From assembly GCA_963169105.1 (NCBI GenBank), contig OY720643.1:79715696-79779695 (forward strand): DNA of 64,000 nucleotides. Reading direction: 5' to 3'. A model generated the notes under the pieces. The model did not search any database. It saw only the letters and a program-made list of their open reading frames with translations, and was not told the origin of the DNA. Position 1 is the first letter of the stretch; each line of letters opens with the position of its first letter. The stretch comes from Ceriagrion tenellum (Eukaryota; Arthropoda; Insecta; Odonata; Coenagrionidae). A program made the translations under genes and the position numbers. Shown piece by piece: positions 48,431 through 60,460 of the stretch.

Positions 48431-49445
48431 TATTTATTTCCAACTTTCAGAGATGTTTAGAAACATATAGTCTACCGATGATAATTCCCAAGTCTAATAA
48501 AAGGTAAAACCTATTTTCCAAACGAGCATTGCTCAAGATCTTCCTCCCCCGATGGGCTCCCCTTGTCACGCTTGGGTCTCGCGAGTGACAGGAAGAAAGA
48601 GATTTCGTCACGTCTTCCGTCTTCGCGCTCCCATCAAAACCTTCCCCAACATCCAAGCCTGACACAAAGTCCCGCCACAGTTGCGAACCGAACCTCGCCA
48701 ATCCCCGTCGCCATCCCTGTCCCACCCCCTCCCCTATGCCTCCCAGTTTCCCGCCCCCCTATCCCCAGACCCAACTGTCCTTCTCGGCACACTCCTGGGG
48801 ACAAAGTTTGAAAGGCGAGCGGGACGGAGAGTCTGGAGAGGCGAAGCGGAGCAGTGTGGCGTGGCGGAAATTGAGGCGGCTGGTGTCGGTGGCATGTCAC
48901 AGAGGCCGACTTAAGCGGGAGAGGGAGGGAAGAGGATTGAGGGAATTAAGGGCGGTGCACGAGAGGGAGTGGGAAGAGAACTGGCAGGGGGTGTGGTGGG
49001 AGAGAAAGGGAGAGAGAGGGAGAGAGTGAGAGATAAAGTATGAGAGATTTCACAGCCTCCGATGCTCCAGTCGAGAGACGGGATAAGCCACCCGAGCCAT
49101 CTACGCTGCTCCTCCCACCACCTCATGCATGTGGGTGGATTGATTACCGGTTTGGAACGCCGTCGGCGGAGTGCCCTACATGCGCCGCCATCCGCTGATA
49201 CAATGAGATACCTTCGACGATGAATTATGAAGATAATTGCAAGGCATAAATATTTAAGTATGCACACGTCTGGATGACCTTATCTTCAACTGAAGAAGAA
49301 CTAGTTCTGCATTCAAAATAATGCATATTACTTAGAAGGCTAAGACCCATGACTGCCCATGCCAAGAGCCATTGTATTATTTTCCTTGTTTTTGCTAGTT
49401 TTGACAAAAAAAACGAAATTCGGTCAGTTCATACTTTCTAAAGGT
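48431..49445. other. GC-rich island (48530-49200) with C-rich then G/A-rich halves
   Basis: 48540-48790 is C-rich; 48800-49040 is G/A-rich and ends in a GAGAGGGAGAGAGTGAGAG tract. Frames of 77 to 118 codons overlap on both strands (for example 48911-49267 minus and 48736-49029 plus). All are low in stops because of base composition; none carries a known domain. Confidence 0.4.
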
Positions 49446-49643
49446 CTAGTTACACGATACATTAACCCGTACGTGTTCATGTACAAGTTCATGTACGTAT
49501 GCATGAACCATATGGAGCAGGTTCTGTTTTCCTGTTCATGCATTCGTACAAGTTGGCGTGGTTACACGGTGGATTTTCGTATTCATTCACGCGTTCATGC
49601 ATTCCTACATTAACTCGTACGGGTTAATGTATCGTGTAACCAG
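49446..49643. mobile_element. Small inverted-repeat DNA element (MITE-like), 198 bp
   Basis: 28-bp terminal inverted repeats at 49446-49473 and 49616-49643 match at 27 positions (core TTACACGATACATTAACCCG). Inside are shorter repeats of TTCATG and GTAC, and a second GTTACACGGTGGATTTT block near 49561. The interior is non-coding. No clear target-site duplication is seen, so the superfamily is open. Confidence 0.75.
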
Positions 49644-50239
49644 GGCTTAAGTTATTTTTCGGTAGACATTAAATGGGAAAGATAATAACACGATTCCTCC
49701 ACTGATTTCTTTTTGGAGTTTTTCCTCATAAATTGTTCAACGATGGGCAGATGGTTAATGTGACGGTTGTTAAAAATAACATAAAAAACTCGGGAATAGT
49801 TCTCAACATTTCCACTCGAATTGATAACAAGATGTATTTAAAATATTTTACTGTTCATATTATAAATAATCATATGAAGTTCGTGCTGTCATTATGTGCA
49901 CCTTTATTTCGCGAAAAATATCTGATAGCTATAAAAATAACATGATGCATAACTGCATAATGAATAAAATTACATGATGCATAATTTGCACTCGTAATTT
50001 TTACTTTGATGTGAATTTTTCGGGGTCAAACCCGGGGTTTAAGGATTGCTAAAAGTAGCCTTTTGTCTGCGTAGTGTGGGTATTATGTTATCAGCCAAAT
50101 TTAATAGCTGTTCAAATGCAGGCTCATGAAAAATACAGCACAGCCACTAGGACGTACAAGTTTCCCCGATATAATTTTATATAATGCAAAGTTCTTAAAT
50201 TAGTACTGCAATTTTATTTACGGCCGCAGCACCTGTATA
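49644..50239. other. No feature seen
   Basis: AT-rich. ACATGATGCATAA occurs twice (49940 and 49971). Nothing gene-like. Confidence 0.5.
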
Positions 50240-50879
50240 TCGTATTCGTTTCTCAGTGCCTCAATGTTATGCTGATCTTTCCGGTTATTCCCCGATGCAC
50301 CCACTTGTCCAGGAGATTCATAATCATCTTTTATCCCTTTCTAAGAAGGGAATCGTTATCCGTTTTCTGTGGGTACCTGGACACGTGGGAATAGCCGGTA
50401 ACGAGATAGCCGACTCGGCAGCGAAGAAGGCTCTTCAAGACGAACACATTTCGTCAGTATTGGTACCGTACGAAGACTTAAAGGCTACATTGAGAAACGT
50501 AGCTTTTGGATAGTGGAAGGAAACCTGGCATTCCCTGACAGAAAATAAGTTGCGCACCATAAAGCCGGTTGTATCAGTGTGGCCCACATCAGTCGGGAGG
50601 ACTCGCAGGGAAGAGGTCGCAATCACACGGTTGAGGATAGGGCACTGTGCCCTCACTCACTCTTAGCTCTTCACCGAAGAGAAAATCCCGCCCTACTGTG
50701 AGGATTGCGACTCTCCCATTACTGTGAGACACCTTCTGACGGTGTGTGATAGGTACCGTGCTCTGCGCATCCGGCTGAACATCAAGGGAGACCTAGGGCA
50801 CGTCCTAGGAGACGATCCTGATTGTGTCTGTCGGATAATGTTATTTTTAAAAGAGTCTGGGCTTTTTAACTGTTTGTGA
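50240..50879 (+). mobile_element. LINE RNase H domain and C-terminal CCHC knuckle (Jockey/I-group), nearly intact
   Basis: A single frame runs from about 50240 to a stop at 50877-50879, interrupted only by two TAG codons (50511 and 50664). It starts in the RNase H fold (HPLVQEIHNHLLSLSKKGI), continues with FLWVPGHVGIAGNEIADSAA, the helix bearing the conserved His and the terminal catalytic Asp, and ends in a C-terminal zinc-knuckle-like PYCEDC...TVRHLLTVC and RI-FL-ESGLF. This order is the end of ORF2 in the I/Jockey group of non-LTR retrotransposons, some of which keep an RNase H. No frameshift in about 640 bp makes it the best-preserved coding relic here. RT and endonuclease are missing (5' truncation). 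Confidence 0.9.
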
Positions 50880-51164
50880 AAAACTGTTTTAACTGTTTGT
50901 GTGTTCTTATATGAAAAACCTCGTGCTGAGAATATGAAAAATAATCATCAGAAATCGATATGAAGGAGTATAACAAGGTGTCCATAGATGTGATATTTAA
51001 GGGTACTGGAGATCTGTAACAAACAATTACCGGAGTAACTACGATATGGCGATTATGGCGAGAAGGCAAGAACTCCTACGAAGGAACAGATGTAAGATGA
51101 CGCTTAGGTATGTTTGCATTTTAAAGACAGCGAATAAACATCTACACCTACGTTATACCCTGCA
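50880..51164. other. Likely 3' UTR of the LINE and spacer
   Basis: Follows the LINE stop codon. AACTGTTTGTG occurs in duplicate near 50869 and 50890. No clear polyA tail; the boundary with the CR1-like remnant is near 51165. Confidence 0.4.
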
Positions 51165-51790
51165 AGCCGCCACATTAGCGAGTGGCAAGGGGTGTTAGGT
51201 CACAAGCCGTGTAAAGATTTAAGTCTTTGGGAGATGAAATGGTGACATGTATTATAGGAGTGTGTTTAGTGGATCTCAATTTTTATTGTGATCGCTTATC
51301 TTGCGCGGAAAGAACGAGTTTTTGGAGTTTTTGTACCTATCTGTTCGGCAGTGTATCTCTCATATTTTACCGCATCTGTCTGACCTAGAAATGTAGTGAG
51401 GAGTCATGATAAAATTCTCTATGTCGCTCTGAAAAATTTCAGTTCTGAATTTCTCAAGCAATAAGCCAAGGCGATTAGCCTCCGAGTCTTTAGGGGCTCC
51501 CACTTTAATCCCTTTTAAAGTTGTGAGACACTATATGCACGTTCGTAGCAGTTTTTAACGAAACGCGATGCTTTCTTTTGTATTTTATGAAATTTTTTTG
51601 GCTAAATCTTTATGACCAGGGTTACAAGTGCTCGCGGCGTATTCGAGGTGTGGCCTAACCATAGCGAAGTAGCATATCTTTTTGACTTTTTCATCCGAGG
51701 ACCTTCCTATTATACGTTAATCACCTAGTTTCTTAAATGCTGTTCCACATATGTTTTCTATGTGTGTTCCCCACATCATAACTTAGGGTT
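51165..51790 (-). mobile_element. CR1/L2-type retrotransposon 3' tail (copy 2), minus strand
   Basis: Nucleotide match to 60711-61345 in the same orientation and to 968-1412 in the opposite one. On the minus strand it encodes, with stops and frameshifts, the ATSARTC-to-NSFFPR region including the VRPHLEYAAS-type block (here EYAASTCNPGHKDL near 51640-51600) and the closing YKNSKNSFFPR. A short TGTAGATG end lies near 51155-51165. Confidence 0.75.
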
Positions 51791-52528
51791 TGGAAAGGCA
51801 CCACATATGCATATGGAATATGAGCAATATTTATCATGAAGAAAAATTATTGAGAATGTAGAAGAAGAAAATATGAATATAAAAAATATTAAGATACATA
51901 ATAGTTGTGATTACAGGAGAATGAAGTTTGGAGGAGCAGCAGGGACTACGAGATAGATAAAATGAACAATGACGGAGACATACTTACAATAATTATATTT
52001 AGCCAATCAAATGAATGAACATGGGTGGAGAATGAGTGATTTCATTCCAGCAGAGAGCGTTCTAATTAGGAAAACCCGGCGAGTGAAAGAAGAAAAAGGC
52101 CCAGAAAGTGTTTGCTGGAGAATGTGAAGGGTCATTTGGAACGTCCAAAGCCATATACTCTGTGGTATCAGGCTTGGTGGACAGGAATCGGATCATAACT
52201 ATGTAAAAATAGGTAACTTCTACTGAGATAAAATTTATTTATTAGGAATACATTTTATCACAGGGGAAGTTGCCTATTTTTTACATACTTAGTTCAAAAG
52301 GCATAGGTGAATAGAAGAGGACTGAGAAATATGAGAACGATGATGAGTAAGCCTTCAAATGAATTCAGAACTAATGATGATGATGATTACATAGACGAAA
52401 TTTTCCACTTTTATCTGATAACAAGAAATAGAAGAAAAATATTTTTTTAAAGGCAATGCAGTACCGAGCACAAAAACGTTTTTACCATTTACAAATACCA
52501 ACTATTTATTATGTAAACTTCAGATGTT
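51791..52528. other. No gene seen; small inverted repeat at 52200-52287
   Basis: 52200-52236 and 52250-52287 form an imperfect hairpin (AAAAATAGG-AACTTC against GAAGTTGCCTATTTTTT) around a 13-nt loop: a possible short MITE or solitary hairpin. The remainder is AT-rich. Confidence 0.5.
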
Positions 52529-52844
52529 GATAGCAAAAAATTAAAAGATTCTCCAATGGCCGTAAAAATGGCACCACTCGTCAAACATGCAACCACACAA
52601 CACTTACCGTGTTGGTTTGCGGGAAATGCGGATTCCACAGCAGGGACCAACCACAGCCTCTACCAGAATACCCTCCTGTGATGGTTTACGGGAATGTTAC
52701 TTCCTCGACAGTGACCACCACAGACACACACACACTCAACCCAGTTGGGATCCTTTTCAAATTGCAAATGTATTTCTTGGTTGCATGTTTGACGAGTGGT
52801 GCCATTTTTACGGCCATTGGAAAATCTTTTAATTTTTTGCTATC
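52529..52844. mobile_element. 66-bp inverted repeats bracketing an open frame
   Basis: 52529-52594 and 52779-52844 are reverse complements at 65 of 66 positions, around a 184-bp centre. A plus-strand frame (52609-52848, 79 codons) runs from the centre through the right arm. Its N-terminal half is Thr/Pro/Gly-rich (PPVMVYGNVTSSTVTTTD); its C-terminal half, encoded largely by the arm, is a hydrophobic, membrane-like segment ending FLLS and a stop. The left arm is therefore an inverted copy of the end of this coding stretch. It could be a retroposed transcript with a 5' inversion, a foldback element, or a fragment of an unknown host gene. A second frame (52587-52832) overlaps. Confidence 0.5.
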
Positions 52845-53400
52845 TTGAGAGGCCGTAGAGCTCAATTTCCTTTGATTTAATTCAGATGTTGAATTGAACG
52901 TAACATTTAAACTTAAAAAAAATGATCAAAGTAAAACTATCATTATAATTCATTGCAAAGAGTTCAGCAATTTTTAAGAAATCACCGTACGAAGTAAAGT
53001 ATATGTATGCAACAGTAAGCGTCAAGATTGTAGAAATACATTCGCAATTTCGGGCCTTCTAAGAGAAAAGCAATTTATTACCAATCTGTTAAAATTCTTC
53101 ACGACCATAAAAGGAAAAGGATGACACGATGTAAAGGGAAATGCGTTATAATTAGGCGCTCGCAGAGTCAGGTTGCTGTAAACATCATCGCATGCCAGGT
53201 TAATATAAACGCAGATATTGATGGTCTGAAAAAAAACTTTAAAATTCTCCGCATAAAATTTGAAAGTTTCTGAATAAGATCGCAAATCTCATATAATATC
53301 TCAAATTCTGATTGAAGATATTTTTTTAGGGAGGCAGCTGAATTGTCGATGCTTAAGGATTAGCTTTATAATTCGTTACTTACTCTCGACAACATAGCTC
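52845..53400. other. No feature seen
   Basis: AT-rich; an 87-codon minus-strand frame (53022-53285) has no motif. Confidence 0.5.
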
Positions 53401-53576
53401 TCAGTTCGAGAAAGCGGGAGTGAAGAACGTCGTAATAAAGATAGGTGAGCTCATCCTCGTTTCTGATATTTTGTTTTCCGTGTATCCATATTTCGTGAGG
53501 TTTCCTCGTAAGTTAACGAATTATTCTACTTTCACTGCCAAAAAATTAAAGATTACACAAGGAAAAGTCTCATATT

Positions 53577-53978
53577 GTGAGGATTTCTTCTCATTTGCAT
53601 GTTCCATTACTAATTTACTTCATCATTTATGATTTGATGCAGCCATCTAACGCGTACATTCAGATTCTCTCCGACAGTTTAAGAACTTTTGGGAGCGTCG
53701 GAGGAAAACCAATAACGCAATCTCATCACCTGACAACTGCGAGGGCGTTGATGTCATTCAAGAAAGTATCTAAATCGGATTTCCCGGATATTAAAAGGGG
53801 AATAATGACTTTCCCACACGAAGTCGACAAAGCGTTCGACAGAAACGTTGACATTCAAAGACCACCCGAGTATTTTACCACTCAAGAAGAAAATAACAGA
53901 GAGTCAGTCATAAATATGATTTCTTACCAGTATTTTTACACACAAGAATCAAATACTTTTGCTCATGCTTACATTTAA
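53577..53978 (+). CDS. Unrecognised 133-codon open frame, possible terminal exon
   Basis: Open from 53577 to a stop at 53976-53978. A weak acceptor-like CATTTATGATTTGATGCAG ends at 53641, after which about 112 codons of mixed, protein-like composition follow (for example FPDIKRGIMTFPHEVDKAFD). No domain or family is recognised, and no polyA signal is obvious directly after the stop. The frame is not in a GC-skewed island, which makes chance openness somewhat less easy, but evidence for a gene is thin. Confidence 0.2.
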   Translation: MRISSHLHVPLLIYFIIYDLMQPSNAYIQILSDSLRTFGSVGGKPITQSHHLTTARALMSFKKVSKSDFPDIKRGIMTFPHEVDKAFDRNVDIQRPPEYFTTQEENNRESVINMISYQYFYTQESNTFAHAYI

Positions 53979-55203
53979 CCGTGAAGCAGTTGAAATAGTA
54001 ATTAGTATGCTTATAAAATTTCGACCCCCTCGCTAAATTAATTCTCATAAGTCAACAGGACGTCTAAGATACATCACCCTCCTCAGTCACTATTGCACAC
54101 GCCTATTTTTAGTAACTTCCTAAAAATAATTTTTTGATCAATTGTGCGAAATATATTTCCATGATAGATTTATTTTAGATGTTACTAACATTTGTTACGT
54201 AGAACTTTCGGTACGTGACAAATATGAAATGTTTTTCGAGGAAAGGTTAATTTCGCGCTAATATCTAGAAAACATAATTGCATTAGAAATAAAATCAACA
54301 GGCTTAATTATTTTATCCTCGCTTAATCTTAAATAGACAATAACGATTTTCAGCTCTTACAATTCTTTCCATCTTTTTAGTAAACATTACAAATTTTTAA
54401 AACTTAAGAATGTGCCCATCCCAGGATTTGAGAACAAACCAAAGATTCATTTGTATTGCGTTTAACCATGTCTAAGGTTTAAAAAAGGAAAGAAACGCTT
54501 AGTAAGAAATTATATTAGAGCATATAAAACTGAATGAAAACACTTTAGACATGCGTGTTCAAATGTCCAATCGGATTAAGAATAGTTAGATCAAGCTCAA
54601 ATGTTTGTATTTGATAAAATCATCTCATATAAAGATCTGGGATAAAGTAAGTTTACCTTACGAATGAAAGTATGTGACAAATAAGTATATTCTCCAACAA
54701 AATGGAGAATTCGACTGTTCATTAATTTTCCTCATCCTTCAAAATGTACGCAAATGCTAAAACTAAGCATATTCCTGAGAAAGGTTATTAATATTTTCAA
54801 AATCACACTTAAGTATTTTAAACAAGGATTCTATAGCCTAAAATGTTTTCAAATGTAGAGAAAAAATGAATTGCATGGCCGGCCAATTATTGATTTAATT
54901 TAACATGAAAAAATTTCTGCTGAAATATATGTTGTAAAAAGAAGGAAATTACCAATTTTAACTTACTTCAGCTATACCTACACTGAACTATTTTAAGGAG
55001 AAAGCAAATAAATAACAGTTGGAATAAGAATTCTTTTGAAATTTTTCGCACAGTGAGTAATTGATAAAATAAATCTTATGTGTTAAAAGAAGTAAAAGGA
55101 AACCTCAAATCAATAGTTAGATGAATCCAACATTACTATTTGCATAAAAATTTGAAGAGAGAATGTTTTCACCAATCCATTACATAAGCTGAAATTGAAA
55201 TAA
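53979..55203. other. No feature seen
   Basis: AT-rich sequence with no recognisable element. Confidence 0.5.
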
Positions 55204-55648
55204 TTAGTTTGTGGTGGAAAAAACAATACTTACGAGAACACCCACGGGTTTGGAGATAAAATAACTCGGGAGACATTTAAAAATAACATTTAATGGTTTC
55301 GGAAACTTTCGAATCTCTTCCTGATGTAATACGGATGGAAGCATTGGGACGGTAGAACGAAAAGAAAACGCCCTAATGAATGATTCCCGATATAAGATCA
55401 AGTTAAATGAACATCGGAGGTGAGAGGCGGGGGAAAAGGGAAGGGATGGTAGACAAGTGGGGAAAAAACATCGGGAAAGGTGAACGGAAAAGCTCGCCAA
55501 AACTTTCCAAAGGAGCGCGTTAAGACTATTATTTACACGTAGGCGTGAAAGGCTTCGCGCTATTCCCGTCTTCTCATTCTTGTCGTTTTCTCTTCGGAAG
55601 ATCGAAGACGTGTATATGTATCTTCAGTGGAGAATATATATACTTCCC

Positions 55649-55679
<31 letters not shown>

Positions 55680-56354
55680 CCACCAAAGAAGGGAACGGTA
55701 GCTGGATTTCTTTTCCTGTAAGCACGAAGGAAAGGAAGGATAAGGGATGGGAGAATTATTAAATATTGACAACGATACAAGATTCATTCACAAAGTCATC
55801 GCGGGGTCGGGGGAAGGAAAAGTTCCACTGAGATAGGATCCGGGGCACTAAAGTTTATAAGGCGAGGATGGCGAAGGGTAGGCGACCAAATAAAAGACGG
55901 GGGATACAGAGGCGAGGTTTAAGTCCTCCTCCTTACTCCGACGTAACCACCGCACTCTCCCCCAGCTCTCAAAAAGCCTCCACAACCCCCCTTCCAACAT
56001 ACAAGCCACCCAACGCTCGCTATCGAAGTTTTCTTCAAAGTAAACGGGCAGAAACCTCATCTCGAGGCAAGAAGATAAAGGCAATGAGATGAGGGAAAAA
56101 GGAAGAGGACGGCTCTGAGTTGGAGCACAAGGGGTGGCAGGGAGCAGGAAGAAAAGGACTGGAGAGGCTGTATGGGGGGTGAAGGAACTTGAACGAGAGA
56201 AGTCGGGGTGTCTAGAAAGATTGGCGAACGAATAACTGGAATAATTACAAAAAGGGAATGAGGATGCATGTATGAAGATAGGAGGAGAAAGAGATTTTGG
56301 TTGCCCAGCGTCGAGTGAAAGGTAGAAATTTTGTATGAACTGACGCAAACACAA
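55204..56354. other. GC-richer, purine/pyrimidine-skewed island with central TA microsatellite
   Basis: Mixed G/A-rich and C/T-rich blocks with many overlapping frames, the longest on the minus strand at 55848-56354 (168 codons, Ser/Pro/Leu/Phe-rich, no domain). 55650-55676 is a pure TA run flanked by CCC on both sides. No gene is called. Confidence 0.4.
55650..55676. repeat. (TA)n microsatellite
   Basis: Uninterrupted AT dinucleotide run of about 13 units. Confidence 0.95.
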
Positions 56355-57075
56355 AACGAAAGAGTATTAGCATTAGTAAATTAGATATGTTCGAAGACAG
56401 AGCATCTAACTTTTGAGAAAACTTGCAATTCCCATTACGATATTGACGAATTAAAGCACTTTTTTAATTTACTTACTTTCACGAATATACCGATGGCATT
56501 TGCCAGAGACTACCATCTTCTTCACTCGTTTTTTCCTTGAAATTGAAGGTTTATACTATCGATAAAACTCACTATAGCAGCCAAGCATGTGGAATAACGC
56601 AAAGTGATAAAAGTGATGGAATTGAAAGAAAGTCCTCCGTAACATTCCACTAGCTAGCAAAACTGCTTTATAAACCCAGTTAATGTCGGCGGAGACGAGT
56701 ATCCTTTCCAAATTTTTTTTTAAACAATAAAGCTGTAAGATACCGAAATCATTTAGTACACCATAAATAATTTTTTGAAATTGCAGAGGCTTAGTAAAAG
56801 TAGTATTATTAGTAGTAGAGTAAAAGCTGTATTATTATTAAAATTGGAAAATACGTCTTATTGCTTCATTTTTTACGCAAGGGTACAAAATATTTTTTAT
56901 CAAAAAGTCACAACATTTATGAGCATTAGTCGGGCGCGTCTTTCTCAAAAACTGAGAGTAATACTGCAACCTTAATGGTCAGGAAAAATTTATTATTTAA
57001 AAAGGTCCTTGATCCATCTTTACCAATGGATTAACATGATCGGCGCTCCACCAATAAAAATTTCTCATATAGGAT
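56355..57075. other. No feature seen
   Basis: AT-rich sequence with no recognisable element. Confidence 0.5.
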
Positions 57076-57600
57076 TTGCCCACACTCGCGTGTCGCAGTT
57101 TGCGTTTAAATTATTATATTATTTCGGTCACAAACTTAGAATCAGATGAAATTAAAGATAATAATGCTATTTGGGCAAAAATATCGCGTTCTGTGCAAAT
57201 GAGAATTCGAAAGCATTGGAGAAAATCCAATTTAAAGCGCCATTTCTATGTCGTTCTCTCCCAAGAAGGGAGCCAAGGCACGATGCTGGAAACCGTGACA
57301 CTGACCACAAAAGTGACAAGACTTCTAGGGATGGGGACTTTCTCTTTGGTCCAACCTTGGATCCAACTTCACTCAAAACAGAATCCGCGCAGCACTCATC
57401 GTTCCGCTTGCGGCCGCCTACTACAAGTCGGGCAGCTCGGATTCAAGTAAGCTCCCTACGATCGTGCCTCGAAAACAAAGAACACGCCAGTGAAAAAAAA
57501 CGGTGCGCGTGTCATGTTCTATTGTTCTTCTTCCCCAACAAGCCCAAACGCACTCAACTTTCCTTGCCTTACATTTCACTCTGAATCTCTTATAACTCTC
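57076..57600. other. Moderately GC-richer segment with overlapping frames
   Basis: Plus-strand frames of 124 (57076-57450) and 137 codons (57171-57584) overlap in different registers, with minus-strand frames opposite. The second is Lys/Arg/Ser-rich. No domain is recognised and neither is preferred. Confidence 0.25.
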
Positions 57601-59729
57601 CGTTGTATGTGGAAACCACCACTGGGTCAAATTTTTAAGTGTTGAAATTGCATTCTCCATGTGCATTATTAACTCATGGTTGTTGCCAAATGAATATTAA
57701 TTATTATAAAAATATGAATTCTCAGGTTTGACTATGCAAAATTTCTCCATGGCGCCGGTAGCATAAAAAACACACGTACTTATTGATTTAGAAATACATT
57801 TTTGTGGTTTCAGCTTTGATAAGTAGAAATAATAATAATTAGTCACCGAAATGATCGACGTTAATTTTTCATAACCTGTGAGAAAAATTCAAGTTTTTAA
57901 CAATCAAAATTATAGCTACATAAATAGCTTTCCATTTAAAAATAAAGACAAACTATAAAACACTTAAAATATGGTTTAAAAATAATATTTGTTAATTCTC
58001 AGAAATGACTATTACAATCAAAACCACAAAAAGAGTTTTTACATATTATTACTAGTACACTACGGCCAGAGAGGGAATCAGGTTCCTTCTTTTTTGAAAT
58101 GAGCAATAATCGTTTAAATGTCTGTTAAATTTACCTAAAAATGGCTCCTACGACAGTGATGAGACACCAAATCCAAAGATGAGAGATTTTAGACACAAGA
58201 AATTCACTTGGCTGTTTGAAACTTTGTAATTATGTAGGACAGTTAAATATGACTCAATATGATAGCATAAAGGTAAATCAATCTTATTTAGACAGTGATA
58301 ATGAAATTTATTGGCGCATGAATGTTATAAAAAATGAGTGCATCATTACATTCCAGGAGAGCTAAGCGTGATTTGATGATTTCAGATATCTGCGTTTGAA
58401 TATATTTGCGCAAAAGTTAGAAAATATTTAAATAAATTTAAACAAAAACATCTTCCCAATACTGCATGAGAGAGAAAGCTGATAATTATACTTTTAATGA
58501 GTAGTGGTATTCCATAGGATAATTCATTTGTAAACTAGAGAAAAAAAGAATATGCGTGAATGCGTTTTTCATAGCAGAATTCCAGTGAGCAATAGACTTC
58601 AGGCAACAGATTCAACCCTAAAGAGTATCATAAGTTTTATATTGCACTGTACACTGAATTTAATTTTTTAGGCTACAGTTTAGCAATTCAAGCAGATATA
58701 TGCTTATACACCAACAAAATTGAATTTGAGAATAATAGCAATGAACTAGTAACTTTGGCTCTGCAAATAAAATCACCCAAAAAGACCTATCCGTACACAC
58801 ATCTTATTTTTTAAGCAACTATCACATAAGTGGCTGAAATATTCCACTGAAATTACACTTCATGATACTAAAGAATTCCCAAAATAAAAGCAACACCAAA
58901 GTGAACACTCTGGATTGATTTACCTCTACATTCCTTACCATTGAAATACGAAAAATGCTGAATTGTAAATCATAAGGGATTACAATGTCTTCCATTTTTA
59001 CTGTCTGGAAAAGAAAAAATAATTCTAAAGTAATGAATAAAGGTATTGCTTCCAAAAAATGTATGTGAAACCACTTTGGAAAACTTAAGGGTTAATTGAA
59101 GTGCTATAAAAACCAATTCAGTTAAAGGAACTTTAGTTCATGAGAAAGTAAAGTCATTACTCATCTGCCGAGATTTCATTGTTAAACGTAATAGGAAAAC
59201 GTTAATGACATTCATTTTCCGAAGTTCATGTCAGGTATTTATATTGTCTCGTGATGCTACGATACCTTGTTTACTATTGAAATACGAAAAATGCTGACTT
59301 AGAAAATATCGACTTTTAGCTCAGTGTTATAATTGTCGTCAAAGTCTAAATAGGAGGTTAATAAATTGTCTGAGAGATTTAACCGGTCACTTATATAACA
59401 AAGTTAGATGGACTTTGAGGATAGACCCTTAAAGTTATTTCAATTATAGAGTGAAACACCAAAAAGCGCGTTTAAGATGCTTATGCTCCATATTCCTTTT
59501 TCTTTGTACTGTAATATCCATCAATCGATTAAACTTGGGTTATGGTGTAGAGTATTAATAATACGAACCAAAATTCGAAAAGGATTTCATCTTACAAATA
59601 ATCAAGATATACCACCAACTAACAGCGATTGATTTACCGCAAAATAACCACATAATAAACACGACTCCCCATCTGCGACACATGGAACGCAGTGGCCCAG
59701 CCGCGAAGTGATCTCAAGCCTTTAAAAAT
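57601..59729. other. No gene seen; 22-bp direct repeat at 58940 and 59276
   Basis: About 2.1 kb of AT-rich sequence. ATTGAAATACGAAAAATGCT plus GA is identical at 58940-58961 and 59276-59297 in direct orientation. Nothing else is supported. Confidence 0.5.
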
Positions 59730-60360
59730 GGATGGATACAACCATCACACTGCTTTCCAGAAATGATAATCTTTGGGATAGTCGCCCTCACCCAAGCTTA
59801 ATCCCGCACACATCTTCTTCTTCCCACTCCCCATTTGCTGTTATTTTTTTCTTGGTCCTTCCTCGAGAAGAAGGAAAGAAAGAGAGAGGTGTGGTCGCGC
59901 CTTCCATATACCCTATTACTCTCCCCTTCACGGAAACCCTGACCCCGGAAATTCTTCTCTCTTCTGCCGGCCGCCCCCAGTTTGCCATCCCACATGCCCG
60001 ATCTCTTATAGCGGCGCCATAAATCCAAGAAACCTCCCCCGTGACACTTCCCAACCACCCACCCACTACTCTCCCCGCCCTCCCCCCCCCACCCAACCTC
60101 CGCCAAAACTTCTACCACACCCACACCCTATCCACTTTTCCGCCACCCCCTTCATCCTGCCTGCCTCCTACCCCACTCCTGCCCACACTCTTTATCAACC
60201 CCCTCCCACAGCTGCCCTCCTCCTTCCAAGGATCACATACTGTTTCGATTTTTTTCCAGAAAGGTCTTCTCCACTATACCAGCTCCCGTTCCGTGCTCTT
60301 TAACACCCACGCCTCAATGCCTCAACTATACCGCTATCGCCGTGTCTAAGTACCACCTTA
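59730..60360. other. C-rich GC island
   Basis: Very C-rich on the plus strand at 60020-60230 (runs of C with CACCC). Frames of 96 and 102 codons on plus and 102 and 108 on minus overlap (59732-60349). Plus products are Pro/Thr/Leu-rich. No domain; read as composition. Confidence 0.45.
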
Positions 60361-60460
60361 CGCGATCAGTTTGCGCGATACTCAAGGTTCAATAAACGAA
60401 AGAAACGTTTAAAAAGAGAAGTTTCAGGTTTGATGTGGTGGAAGGATTCCATCATAAAGA

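Noticed and set aside
55848..56354. 168-codon minus-strand open frame, the longest in the window
   Set aside because: Ser/Pro/Leu/Phe-rich low-complexity product, overlapped by open frames on both strands in a skewed island; no domain, splice or polyA support.
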